Assembly (NCBI RefSeq): GCF_029407905.1
Contig: NC_073628.1
Location: 51,791,501 to 51,855,500 of the forward strand
Source: Bubalus kerabau
Lineage: Eukaryota; Chordata; Mammalia; Artiodactyla; Bovidae
Length of the DNA stretch: 64,000 nt
Direction of reading: 5' to 3'
Program-made: the position numbers and the translations under genes
The notes under the pieces: model-generated
What the model was told of the DNA's origin: nothing
The model's input: the letters and a program-made list of their open reading frames with translations, nothing else
The model's database searches: none
Shown: positions 34,919-46,932 of the stretch, in pieces
Layout of the letters: the number at the start of each line of letters is the position of its first letter
Numbering within the stretch: the stretch's first letter is position 1

Positions 34919-36049
34919 ATGGAAAAAGCAGGAGAGTTCCAGAAAAATATCTATTTCTGCTTTATTGACTATGCCAAAGCCTTTGACTGTGTGGATCACA
35001 ATAAACTGTGGAAAATTCTTCAAGAGATGGGAATACCAGACCACCTGACCTGACTCTTGAGAAATCTGTATGCAGGTCAGGAAGCAACAGTTAGAACTGG
35101 ACATGGAACAACAGACTGGTTCCAAATAGGAAAAGGAGTTCGTCAAGGCTGTATATTGTCACCCTGCTTATTTAACTTATATGCAGAGTACATCATGAGA
35201 AACGCTGGACTGGAAGAAACACAAACTGGAATCAAGATTGCTGGGAGAAATATCAATAACCTCAGATATGCAGATGACACCACCCTTATGGCATAAAGTG
35301 AAGAGGAACTCAAAAGCCTCTTGATGAAAGTGCAAGTGGAGAGTGAAAAAGTTGGCTTAAAGCTCAACATTCAGAAAAGGAAGATCATGGCATCCGGTCC
35401 CACCACTTCATGGGAAATAGATGGGGGAACAGTGGAAACAGTGTCAGACTTTATTTTTCTGGGCTTCAAAATCACTACAGATGGTGACTGCAGCCATGAA
35501 ATTAAAAGACGCTTACTCCTTGGAAGAAAAGTTATGACCAACCTAGAGAGCATATTCAAAAGCAGAGACATTACTTTGCCAACAAAGGTCCGTCTAGTCA
35601 AGGCTATGGTTTTTTCTGCGGTCATGTATGGATGTGAGAGTTGGACTGTGAAGAAGGCTGAGCACCGAAGAATTGATGCTTTTGAAGTGTGGTGTTGGAG
35701 AAGACTCTTGAGAGTCCCTTGGACTGCAAGGAGATCCAACCAGTCCATTCTGAAGGAGATCAGCCCTGGGATTTCTTTGGAAGGAATGATGCTAAAGCTG
35801 AAACTCCAGTACTTTGGCCACCTGATGCAAAGAGTTGACTCATTGGAAAAGACTCTGATGCTGGGAGGGATTGGGGACAACAGAGATGGGGACAACAGAG
35901 GATGAGATGGCTGGATGGCATCACTGACTCGATGGACGTGAGTGTGAGTGAACTCTGGGAGTTGGTGATGGACAGGGAGGCCTGGAGTGCTGCGATTCAT
36001 GGGGTCACAAAGAGTCGGACACGACTGAGCGACTGATCTGATCTGATCT
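34919..36049 (+). mobile_element. BovB LINE 3' third with RT (sense), young copy
   Basis: About 1.13 kb of BovB in sense orientation, 5'-truncated at GGAAAAAGCAGGAGAGTTCC and ending in the pentanucleotide tail GACTGATCTGATCTGATC. It sits in the old L1. It is nearly identical over its whole length to 49452-50570 on the other strand and shares two nonsense changes with it. No clear target duplication. Confidence 0.95.
34930..35905 (+). pseudogene. BovB ORF2 reverse-transcriptase C-terminal half
   Basis: The frame opens in the RT palm region (FCFIDYAKAFDCVDHNKLWK) and runs to a TGA at 35051-35053, where other copies have TGC (Cys in LTCLLRNLYAG). It then reads LLRNLYAGQEATVRTGHGTT, IGKGVRQGCILSPCLFNLYA and RYADDTTLMA, with the catalytic YADD at 35267-35278, and meets a TAA at 35294-35296 where Glu is usual. 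The rest, VESEKVGLKLNIQ to MLKLKLQYFGHLMQRVDSLE, lies in an open frame at 35321-35905. Catalytic residues are intact but the two stops disable it. Confidence 0.92.
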
Positions 36050-36786
36050 CTGATAAAATTTTTTTATTGTGGTTTCTGTGAGGTTCACATTTAATATTCT
36101 ATATTAGTAGTAGTTTAAGTTGGTAGCACATTCCAAAGCTATCTTTTTTTATTCATCCTCCATCACGTTTTATGCTTGCAATGGCATACTTTACATCTTT
36201 TTATTTTACACATCCTTGTAATTTAACTTTACTACTGTTTTCTTATAATCTTCATGTTTACTTTGTAAGTGATCTAATCCACTACCTTTATTATATATTT
36301 GCCTTTTCCAGTGAGATTTTTACTTTTCTATATTTTTTATTAGCAATTAGTTTGGCTTAACGAACTCCCTTTAAAATATCTTGTAGGGTCGGTTTAGTGA
36401 TTACACACTTCTTTAGGTTTTGTACATCTGGGAACCTCTTTACAACTCCTTCAATTCTGAATGATAACTTTGTTAGGTAAATAATTCTTGGTTGATTCTT
36501 TTTTATTTCAGCTTTTTTAATAAATCAAGTTGCTCCCTCTGGCCTGTAAATTTTCTGCTGAAAAGTCTTCTGAAAACTTTATGGGGTTTTCCTTAAACAT
36601 AACAAGTTATTCTTCACTTACTGCTGTTCAGAGTCCCTCTTAATTACTACTTTAATTATAATATGTCTTGGAGTATATCTGTTTGGCTTTATCTAGCTTG
36701 GAACTCTCTGGGTTTCCTCAACCTGGATTCCTATGACCTTCCTAAGATTAGGAAAGGTTTCCTTCATGAATTCTCACAATAATTTT

Positions 36787-39700
36787 TTTAGTTCTTTATT
36801 TCTCTACATTGACATGAATCAGCCACAAGTGTACATGTGTCTGCTCATCCTGAACACCCCTACCACCTCCCTTTCCATCCCATCCCTTTGGGTTGTCCCA
36901 GTGCACTAGATTAGAATGTTCTGTTTCATGCATCAAACAAGGATTGGTCATCTATTTCAAATGTGGTATATATATGTTTCAATTTTATTCTTCCAAATCA
37001 TCCCACCCTTGCCTTCTCCCACAGAGTCCAAAACTCTGTTCTTTACCTCTGTGTCTCTTTTGCTGTCTTGCATATAGGGTCATTGTCATCATATTTCTAA
37101 ACTCCATATATATGCATTAATATACTGTATTGGTGTTTTTATTTCTGATTAACTTCACCCTATATAATAGGCTCCAGTTTCATCCACCTCATTAGCACTG
37201 ACTCAAATGTGTTCTTTTTTTTATAGCTGAGTAATATTCCATTGTGTATATGTACCACAGCTTTCTTATACATTCATCTGCCAATGGGCATCTAGGTTGC
37301 TTCCATGTCCTAGCTATTGTAAACAGTGCTATAATGAACAGTGGGGTACACATATCTCTTTCAAATTCTGGTTTCCTTGGTGTGTATGCCAAGCAGTGAG
37401 ACTGCTGGGTGGTATGGCAGTTCTATTTCCAGTTTTTAAAGGAAGCTTCATCCTGTTCTCCATAGTGGCTGTACTAGTTTGCATTCCCACCAACAGTGTA
37501 AGAGGATTTCCTTTTCTCCACACCCTTCTCCAGCATTTATTGTTTGTAGACTTTTTGATGGCAGCCGTTCTAACCAGCATGAGATGGTACCTCATTGTGG
37601 TTTCCATTTGTATTTCTCTGATAATGAGTGAGGCTGAGAATCTTTTCATGTGTTTGTTAGCCATCTGTATGTCTTCTTTGGAGAAATGTTTGTTTAGTTC
37701 TTTGGCCCATTTTTTGATTGGGTTGTTTATTTTTCTGGTATTGAGTTGCATGAGCTGCTTGTAACTGGAGATTAATTATTTGTAAGTTGTTTACTTTGCT
37801 ATTATTTACTCCCATTATGAAGGCTTCCTTCTCACCTTGCATACAGTTTCCTTAGTTGTGCAAAAGGTTTTAAGTTTATTTAGGTCCCATTTGTTTATTT
37901 TTGCTTTTATTTACATTATTCTGGGAGGTGAGTCATAGAGAATCTTGCTGTGATTTATAGCAAAGAGTGTTTTGCCTATGTTTTACTCTAGGGGTTTTAT
38001 AGTTTCTGGTCTTACATTTAGCTCTTTAATCCATTTTGAGTTCATTTTTGCATATGGTGTTAGAAAGTGTTCTAGTTTCATTCTTTTACAGGTGGTTGAT
38101 CAGTTTTCCCAGCACCACTTGTTAAAGAGATTGTTTTTTTCTCCATTGTATATTTTTTGTCTCTTTTGTCAAAGATAAGGTGTCTATTGGTGTGTGGATT
38201 TATCTCTGGGCTTTCTATTTTGTTCCATTGATCTATATTTCTGTCTTTGTTCCAGTACTATACTGTCTTGATGACTGTAGCTTTGTAGTATAGCCTGAAG
38301 TCAGGCAGGTTGATTCCTCCAGTTCCATTGCTCTCTCTCAAGATTGCTTTGGTTATTCGAGGTTTTTTGTGTTTCCATACAAATTGTGAAATTATTTCTT
38401 CTAATTCTGTGACAAATACCGTAGGTAGCTTGATAGGGATTGCATTGAAGCTATAGATTGCTTTGGGTAGTATACTCATTTTCAATATATTGATTCTTCG
38501 AATCCATAAATATAACATATTTCTCCATCTATTTGTGTCATCATTGATTTGTTTCATTGGTGTTTTATAGTTTTCTATATATATGTCTTTTGCTTCTTTA
38601 TGTAAATTTATTCCTAAGTATTTTATTCTTTTCATTGCAATGGTGAATAGAATTGTTCCTTAATTTCTCTTTCTGTTTTCTCATTGCTAGTGTATATAAA
38701 TTCAGGGCATTTCTGTGTATTAATTTTATATCATGCAACTTTACCATATTCATTGATTAGCTCTAGTAACTTTCTGGTGGTGTGTTTAAGGTTTTCTATA
38801 TAGAGGATCATGTCATCTGCCAACAGTGAGAGTTTTACTTCTTTTCCAATCTGGATTCCTTTTATTTCTTCTTCTTTGTTGTGGCTAAAAATTCCAAAAC
38901 TATGTTGAATAGTAGTGGTGAGAATGGTTACCCTTGTCTTTTTCCTGACTTTAGAGGAAATGTTTTCAATTTTTCACCATTGAGGATAATGTTTGCTGTG
39001 GGTTTATCATATATGACTTTTATTATGTTGAGGTATGTTCCCTCTTTGCCTGCTTTCTGGAATGTTTTTTATCATAAATGGATGATGAATTTTTTCAAAG
39101 GCTTTCCCTACATCTATTGAGATAATCTAATGGTTTTTACCTTTCAATTTGGTTTTTTTTTTAATTTTATTTTATTTTTAAACTTTACATAACTGTATTA
39201 GATTTGCCAAATATCAAAATGAATCCGCCACAGGTATACATGTGTTCCCCATCCTGAACCCTCCTCCCTCCCCATACCATCCCTCTGGGTCGTCCCAGTG
39301 CACCAGCCCCAAGCATCCAGTATCGTGCATCGAACCTGGACTGGCAACTCATTTCATACATGATATTTTACATGTTTCAATGCCATTCTCCCAAATCTTC
39401 CCACCCTCTCCCTCTCCCACAGAGTCCATAAGACTGTTCTATACATCAGTGTCTCTTTTGCTGTCTCGTACACAGGGTTATTGTTACCATCTTTCTAAAT
39501 TCCATATATATGCGTTAGTATACTGTATTGGTGTTTTTCTTTCTGGCTTACTTCACTCTGTATAATAGGCTCCAGTTTCATCCACCTCATTAGAACTGAT
39601 TCAAATGTATTCTTTTTAATGGCTGAATAATACTCCATTGTGTATATGTACCACAGCTTTCTTATCCATTCATCTGCTGATGGACATCTAGGTTGCTTCC

Positions 39701-40955
39701 ATGTCCTGGCTATTATAAACAGTGCTGCGATGAACACTGGGGTACTCGTGTCTCTTTCCCTTCTGGTTTCCTCAGTGTGTATGCCCAGCAGTGGGATTGC
39801 TGGATCATAAGGCAGGTCTATTTCCAGTTTTTTAAGGAATCTCCACACTGTTCTCCATAGTGGCTGTACTAGTTTGCATTCCCACCAACAGTGTAAGAGG
39901 GTTCCCTTTTCTCCACACCCTCTCCAGCATTTATTACTTGTAGACTTTTGGATGTTAATGTGGTGTATCACATTGATTTATTTATGAAAATTGAAGAATC
40001 CTTGCATCTGGCACAAAGCCCACTTGGTCATGATTTATGATCTTTTCAATATGTTATTGGATTCTGTTTGTTAGAATTTTGTTGGGGATTTCTTCATCTA
40101 TGTTTGTCAGTGATATTGGCCTGTAGTTTTCTTTTATTGTGGCCTCTTTGTCTAGTTTTGGTACTAGGGTGATGGTAGCCTCATAGAATGGGTTTGGGAG
40201 TTTACCTTCCTCCGCAATTTTATGGCAGAGTTTGAGTAGGATAGGTCTCAGCTGTTCTCTAAATTTTTGGTAGATTTCACCTATGAAGCCATCTGATCCT
40301 TGACTTTTGTTAGTTGGAAGATTGTTTATTACAATTTCTATTTCCATATTTGTGATGAGTCTGTTAAGATTTTCTACTTTTTCCTGGTTCAGTTTTGGAA
40401 AGTTATACTTTTCTAAGAATTTATCCATTTCCTCCAAGTTGCCCATTTTATTAGCATGTAGTGGCTGATACTACTCTCATGATCCTTTGTGTTTCTGTGC
40501 TGTCTGTTGTGATTTCTCCATTTTCATTTCTAATTTTGCTGGTTGGATTCTTCTCCCTCTTTTTCTTGATGAGTCTGGCTAATGGTTTGTCACTTTTATT
40601 TATCTTCTCAAATAACCAGCTTTTAGTTTTGCTGATATTTGCTATAGACCCTTTGTTTCTTTTTCACTTATTTCACTCTGATTTTCATGATGTCTTTCCA
40701 TCTACTAACTTTGGGTTTCTTCATTTCTCCTTTTTTCTAGTTGACTTAGTTGTAAAATTAGGCTACTTATTTGATGTTTCTCTTGATTCTTGAGATAAGG
40801 TTGTATTGCTATGAACCATCCTCTTAGCACTGCTTCTACTGAATCCCATACATTTGTCATGTTTATATTTTCATTTGATTCTATGCATATTTTGATTTCC
40901 TTTTTTAATTCTTCCATGATCTGTTGGTTATTCAGAAACATGCTGTTTAGGTTCC
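36787..40955 (-). mobile_element. L1 LINE (antisense), ORF2 and 3' UTR
   Basis: An antisense L1 more diverged than the twin-primed copy. The 3' UTR begins near 36787 (ACATGAATCAGCCACAAGTG). The ORF2 C-terminus reads on - as YIYTMEYYSAIKK (about 37200-37270). Further on come MKRIKYLGINLHKEAKD, the RT catalytic box as LADD instead of FADD (near 38815), and at 40054-40446 KLCHKIAEEGKLPNPFYEA with NYRPISLTN. It stops at 40955 where a BovB begins, so the endonuclease end is missing. A second L1 lies inside at 39152-39954. Scattered stops make it a pseudogene. Confidence 0.92.
39152..39954 (-). mobile_element. Young L1 3' end inside another L1, without target duplication
   Basis: 803 bp of bovine-type L1 3' end (T-run, AAACTTTACATAACTGTATT, then GCGATGAACACTGGGGTACT), 5'-truncated at CTTGTAGACTTTTGGATG. 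The host L1 reads ...TTTCAATTTG (to 39151) and TTAATGTGGTGTATCAC (from 39955). In the other L1 of this window (33060-33110, reverse-complemented) these two parts are directly adjacent, so the insertion added no target duplication and removed no host base. Confidence 0.94.
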
Positions 40956-43658
40956 TTCAGTTCAGATCAGTCATTCAGTTGTGTCTGATTCTTTATGACT
41001 CCATGTACTGCAGCACGAAAGGCTTCCGTGTCCAGCACCATCCCCCAGAGCTTATTCACACTCATGTCCATAGACTCAGTGATGCCAAATAACCATCTCA
41101 TCCTCTGTCGTCCCCTTCTCCTTCTGCCTTCAATCCTTCCCAGCATAAGGGTTTTTTCAATGGGTCAGCTCTTCACATCAGGTGGCCAAAGTATTGGAAT
41201 CTCAGATTCACCATCATCAGTCCTTCCAATAAATATTCAGGACTGATATCCTTTAGAATAGCCTGTATGGATCTTCTTGCAGTCCAAAGGACTCTCAAGA
41301 GTCTTCTCCAACAGCACAGTTCAAAAGCATCAATTATTCTGTGCACAGTTTTCATTATAGTCCAACTCTCATATCCATACATGACTACTGGAAAAACCAT
41401 AGCTTTGACTAGACGGACCTTTGTTGGCAAAGAAATGTCTCTGCTTTTTAATATGATGTCTAGTTTAGTCAAAACTTTTCTTCCAAGGAGCAAGCGTGTT
41501 CTAATTTCATGACTAAAGTCAATATCTGCAATGATTTTGGAGCCCCTCCAAATAAAGTCTGTCATTGTTTCCATTGTTTCCTGTATCTGTTTGCCATGAA
41601 GTGAGGGGACCAGATGCCATGATCTTAATTTTCTGAACATTGAGTTTTAAGCAAATTTTTTCACTCTCCACTTTTACTTTCATAAAGACACTCTATAGTT
41701 CTTCTTCGCTTTCTGCCATAAGGGTGGTGTCATTTTCATATGTGAGGTTATTGATATTTCTCCCAGCAATCTTGATTCCAGCTTGTGCTTCAACCAGCAC
41801 AGTATTTTGAATGATGTACTCTGCATGTAAGTTAAATAAGCAAGGTGACAATATCCAGCCTTGCTGTACTCCTTTCCTGATTTGGAAAAAGTCTGTTGTT
41901 CCATGTCCAGTTCTAACTGTTGTTTCTTGACCTGCACACAGATTTCTTAGGAGGCAGGTCAGGTGGTCTGGTATTCCCAACTCTTTAAAAATTTTCCACA
42001 GTTTGCTGTGATCCAGTCAGTCAAAGGCTTTGGCATAGTCACTAAAACAGAAGTAGATGTTTTTCTGAAACTCTCTTGCTTTTTTGATGATCCAATGGAT
42101 ATTGTCAATTTGATCTCTGGTTTCTCTCCCTTTTCTAAACCAGCTTGAACATTTGGAAGCTCACGGTTCATGTACTATTAAAGCCTGGCTTGGAGAATTT
42201 TGAGCATTACTTTGCTAGCATGAGAGATGAGTGCAATTGTGTGGTAGTCTGAGCATTCTCTGGCATTGCCTTTCTTTGAGATTGTAAGGAAAACTGACCT
42301 TTTCCAGTCCTGTGGCCACTGCTGAGTTTTCCATATTTGCTGGCATCTTGAGTGCAACACTTAACAGCATCTTCTTTTAGGATTTGAAATAGCTCAGCTG
42401 GAACTCCATCAGCTCCACCACTTTTGTTTGTAGTGATGCTTTCTAAGGCCCACTTGACTTCAGATTCCAGAATGTCTGGCTCTATGTGAGTGATCACAGC
42501 ATCGTGGTTATCTGGATCATTAAGCTTTTTTTTTTTTTTGTATAGTTCTGTGGATTCTTGCCCCTTCTTCTTACCATCTTCTCATTCTGTTATGTCCATA
42601 CAATTTCTGTCCTTTATTGTGCCCATCTTTTCATGAAATGTTCCCTTGGTATCTCTAGTTTTCTTGAAGAGATCTATAACCTTTCCAATAATATTGTTTT
42701 CCTCTATTTATTTTCATTGACTACTGATGATGGCTTTCTTATCTCTTTCTGATATTCTTTGAAACTCTGCATTCAGATGGATATATTTTTCTTTTTCTCC
42801 CTTGCCTCTCACTTCTCTTCTTTTCTCAGCTATTTGTAAGGCCTCCTCAGACAACCATTTTGCCTCTTTGCATTTCTTTTTCTTGGGCTGGTCTTGATCA
42901 CTGCCTCCTCCTGTACAATGAAATCGAGTTCTGTCCATAGTTCTTCAGGCACTCTGTCTATCAGATCTAATCCCTTGAATCTATTTGTCATTCCACTGTA
43001 TAATCATAAGGGATTTGATTTAGGTCATACCTGAAGAGTTTAGTGGTTTTCCCGACTTTCTTCAATTTAAGTCTGAATTTTGCAATAAGGAGTTCATAAT
43101 ATGAGTCACAGTCAGCTTCTAGTCTTGATTTTGCTGACCATATAGTGCTCCATCTTCGGCTGCAAAAAATATAATCAATTGATTTCGGTATTGACCATCT
43201 GGTGATGTCCATGTGTAGAGTCGTCTCTTGTGTTGCTGGAAGAGGGTGTTTGTTATGACTGGTGCATTTTCATGCCAGAATTCTGTTAGCCTTTGCCATG
43301 CTTCATTTTGCACTCCAAGGCCAACCATGCCTGTTACTCTGGATATCTCTTGACTTCCTACTTTTGCATTCCAGTCCCCTGTCATGCAAAGGACATCTTC
43401 TTTTGGTGTCAGTTCTAGGAGGTCTTGTAGGTCATCATAGAACCATTCAACTTCAGTTCTTCAGGTTTACTGTTTGGGGCATGGACTTGGATTACTGTGA
43501 TATTGAATGATTTGCCTTGGAAATGAACAGAAATCATTTGCTCATTTTTGAGATTGCACCCAAGTACTGAATTTCAGACTCTTGTTGACTGTGTAGGTTA
43601 CTCCATTTCTTTTAAGGGATTCTTGCCCACAGTACTAGATATAATGGTCATCTGAATT

Positions 43659-44516
43659 ATATGCAGAGTACATCATGAGAAATGCTGGACTGGATGAAGC
43701 ACAAGCTGGAACCAAGATTGCCTGGAAAATTAATAACCTCAGATATGTAGACAACACAACACTCATGGCAGAAAGAGAAGAACTAAAGAGTCTCTTGATG
43801 AAAGTGAAAGAGGAGAATGGAGAAGCTGGCTTAAAACTCAGCATTCAGAAAACTATGGTTATGGCATCTGATCCCATCACTTCATGGCAAATAGATGGGG
43901 AAACAGTGGAAACAGTGACAGAATTTATTTTGAGGGGCTCCAAAATCACTGCAGATGGTGACTGCAGCCATGAAATTAAAAGACGCTTGCTCCTTGGAAG
44001 AAAAGTTATGACCAACCTAGACAGCATATTAAAAAGCAGAGACATTACTTTGTCAACAGAAGTCCATCTAGTGAAGGCTATGGTTTTTCCAGTGGTCATG
44101 TATGGATGTGAAAGTTGGACTATAAAGAAAGCTGAGGGTCAAAGAATTGATACTTTTGAACTGTGGTGTTGAAGAAGACTCTTGAGAGTCCCTTGGACTG
44201 CAAAGAGATCCAACCTGTCCATCTTAAAGGAGATCATTCCTGGGTGTTCATTGGAAGGACTGATGTTGAAGCTGAAACTCCAATACTTTGGCCACCTGAT
44301 GTGAAGAGCTGACTCATTTGAAAAGACCCTGATGAAGGGAAAGATTGAGGGAAGGAGGAGAAGGGGATGACAGAGGATGAGATGATTGGATGGCATCACC
44401 AACACAATGGACATGAGTTTGAGTAGACTCCTGGAGTTGGTGATGGACAGGGAGGTCTGGCATGCTGCAGTTCATGTATCACAAAGAGTTGGACACGCCT
44501 AAGAAACTGAACTGAA
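43659..44516 (+). mobile_element. BovB 3' end inserted head-on into antisense BovB
   Basis: A sense BovB fragment of about 860 bp, from GAGTACATCATGAGAAATGC of the RT to the ACTGAACTGA tail. The target duplication CTGAATT lies at 43652-43658 and 44517-44523. On + it reads MRNAGLDEAQAGTKIAWKIN and, where YADD is expected, YVDNTTLMA, so the catalytic Asp pair is damaged. It is complementary to the 3' part of its host at about 40960-41820. Confidence 0.92.
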
Positions 44517-45638
44517 CTGAATTCCAATCCATTTTAGTTCACCGATTCCTAAAATGTTGATGTTCGCTCTTGCCATCTCCTGTTTAACCACTTTCAATTT
44601 ACCTTGATTCATGGACTAGGTTCCTATGCAATTCATTCCAGGTTCCTATGCAATTTGTTCTTTTAAGCATCGGGCTTTACTTCCATCACCAGTCACATAC
44701 ACAGCTGGGTGTTGTTTTCACTTTGGCCTCGTCTCTTCATTGTTTCTGGAATTATTTCTCCTCTCTTCTCCAGTAGCATATTGGGCACCTACTGACCTGG
44801 GGAGTTCATCTTTCAGCATCATATCTTTTTACCTTTTTATGCTGTTCATGGGGTTCTCAAGGGAAGAATACTGAAGTGACTTCCCATTCCTTTCTTGAGT
44901 GAACCACATTTTGTCAGAACTCTCCACTATGACCTGCCCATCTTTAGTTGCCCTACATGGCATGGATCATGAGGTAGACAAGGCTGTGATCCATATGATC
45001 AGATTGGTTAGTTTTCTGTGATTGTGGTTTTCATTCTTTCTGCCCTCTGATGAATAAGGATAAGAGGCTTCTGGAAACTTCCTGATGGGAGAGACTAACT
45101 GTGGGGAAAACTGGGTCTTATTCTGATGGGGGGAGCCATGCTCCGTAAATCTTTAATCCAATTTTTTGTTGATGGGTGGGGCTGTTTTCCTTCCCTCTTA
45201 TTTGGCCTGAGGCCGAACTGTTGACCCATGCCTTCACAGGAGACTCGTGGACGCTCACAGGCAAGTCTGACTCAGTCTCTTGTGGACACTGCTCCTTTCT
45301 CCTGGCTCCTGGTACATGCAAGGTTTTGTTTGTGCTCACCAAGAGTCTGTTTCCCCAGTCCTGTGAAAGTTCTGCAGTCAAATCCCACTGACGCCCTAAG
45401 TCAAATTTCCTGGGGGTTCTCAGTCCCTTTACTGGATCCCCAGGTTGGGAAATCTGTTGTGGGTCCTAGAACTTTGTTAACAGTGTGAGATTTCTTTAGT
45501 ATAATTGTTCTGCAGTTTGTGGGTCGTCTACTTTATGGCTTTATGTTGGGTAACGTTGTGTGGCCCACATCTGCTGCAGCCAGAGCCCCTGTTCCCGTGG
45601 CAGGCCACTGCTAATCCATGCCTCTGCAGGAGACAAAC

Positions 45639-46932
45639 TGCCGGGGTCCAGCCCCGGCTGATCCAGGGTATTCGAAGGAGAGACAGCGTAGGCAAGGGTC
45701 AGGAAACAACTGCTTAATTAAACATTAATTAAGGATATAAAGAGTAATAGAATGAGGATAGCTCAGTAGGAAAATTCAGTGGAGAAAAGAGGCTGAGTAG
45801 CTTGGTTTACACGGGAGACCAATAAAACTTCAAGACAAGAAGTTTGCACCACTTACGTAGGCCACAGGCGTCCTTCCATTCTCCCAAAGGAGAGGAGACA
45901 CTGAGGCCTCCCCGGTCAGATCTTAGAAGCCCAGGCATAATTAGTAAGCATGGTGGGTTCCGCGCTCCAGATGGAGACTCAGCCAGAGTGAGAGAGAGAG
46001 ACACGGGGAGACCAGTCTTTCGAGGAACTGATCCCAATTCTTTATTTTCCATGGTCTACTTTTATACACTGAAATGTTATGCAAAAGTCACGCGCGGTCA
46101 GCAGTCCTGACTTTTATCAAAGTCAGGTGCTTCATACAAATGTATACAGAGGTCTTAGGGGTGTTACATCATCTTCTGGCCAGGGGGCCTGCTGACAATT
46201 TATGACCCTCTCCTTGTGACAGCGGTCAGTCAACCAGGACACTTATTTCTCCAGGGGTGATTATTCTTAAAACAGATGCCACCCAAATAAAGTTACATTC
46301 CTATAGGGAGAGGGTGTATTGGGTTTTAGTTAAGGAAAGAATTTACTTAGCCTAAGGTCTAACGTGATTAATATCAAAGGTTAATACTTATTTCTTCTAT
46401 ATATTCATTAATGTGTATAAGGGCAGGGGATGTGGAGACTTAGCAGTAAACATTGGCTCAACAAATGAAAAACCCTTCACCAATACGATTTCTAATCAGC
46501 CCATTATACTTATACTAATAATTTTCTAACTTTTCTAAGGAACCTGTTTTTAGAAGGTTTAAAGCATCTCGTGCCTCTCACAGTTGGGAGGCTGTGAGCA
46601 ATCACATGTGGCCGGACAAGCCTGTCAGGCAGGCTAGAGAACCTTCAGAGGAGTTTGTAGGTTGAAATGCTTCTATCACGCCCAGGAATTATTATTAACT
46701 GGAGCTCTAAGTTAACTCCTTCTCCGAAAGAGGTGGTGGGGGACAGCCCCCCGTAAAGTCAGAGGTGTAGGTGAGAGCTCAAAGTAGTTAAGTAGGCAGG
46801 CTCTGGTTATGGGGGTAGATGCTCGAGGATTTCCAGGGGGGCTCCTGAGGCTTGATCCCGCCTTTGCGTATGTCGAGCCTCCTTCCTCATGACCTTTGCC
46901 ATGGGCGGAGTGCCTCACGCCGGCCCCCAACA
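45639..46932 (-). mobile_element. Solo LTR of a class II-like endogenous retrovirus (antisense)
   Basis: A 1294-bp element with TG...CA ends on both strands (TGCCGGGGTC at the left, CCCCCAACA at the right). A perfect 6-bp target duplication ACAAAC lies at 45633-45638 and 46933-46938. Six-base duplications are typical of class II (ERVK-like) integration. On the - strand a TATAAAAG (46066-46059) precedes an AATAAA (46046-46041), giving U3-R-U5 order from right to left. No internal viral genes remain, so LTR-LTR recombination has removed them. Several CpGs persist (e.g. CACGCGCGGTC near 46089). It sits in the BovB 5' leader. Confidence 0.93.
46041..46066 (-). promoter_or_regulatory. LTR TATA box and poly(A) signal (antisense)
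   Basis: On the - strand TATAAAAG (46066-46059) is followed by AATAAA (46046-46041) and then AATTGGGATC. This is the promoter/polyadenylation pair at the U3/R region of the solo LTR. Confidence 0.6.

Larger units (their letters stand above)
27031..36786 (-). mobile_element. Old L1 LINE (antisense), split by many insertions
   Basis: Antisense L1 spanning most of this interval. Its own segments are about 27031-27860, 28003-28163, 28464-29852, 29980-30317, 30469-30865, 31149-31228, 31435-31476, 31756-31993, 34508-34918 and 36050-36786. It begins with 17 T (27031-27047) next to the end of ORF2, where the - strand would encode the L1 C-terminal AIKK region. It then runs back through ORF2 and, by general resemblance, toward ORF1 near 36786. 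Stops and indels are frequent, so no useful frame remains. It is the oldest layer of the nest and serves as host for SINE, BovB and L1 insertions whose target duplications cut L1 sequence. Confidence 0.8.

Noticed and set aside
45639..46932. Possible full provirus
   Set aside because: Only one LTR lies between the 6-bp duplications; there is no second LTR and no gag, pol or env sequence.
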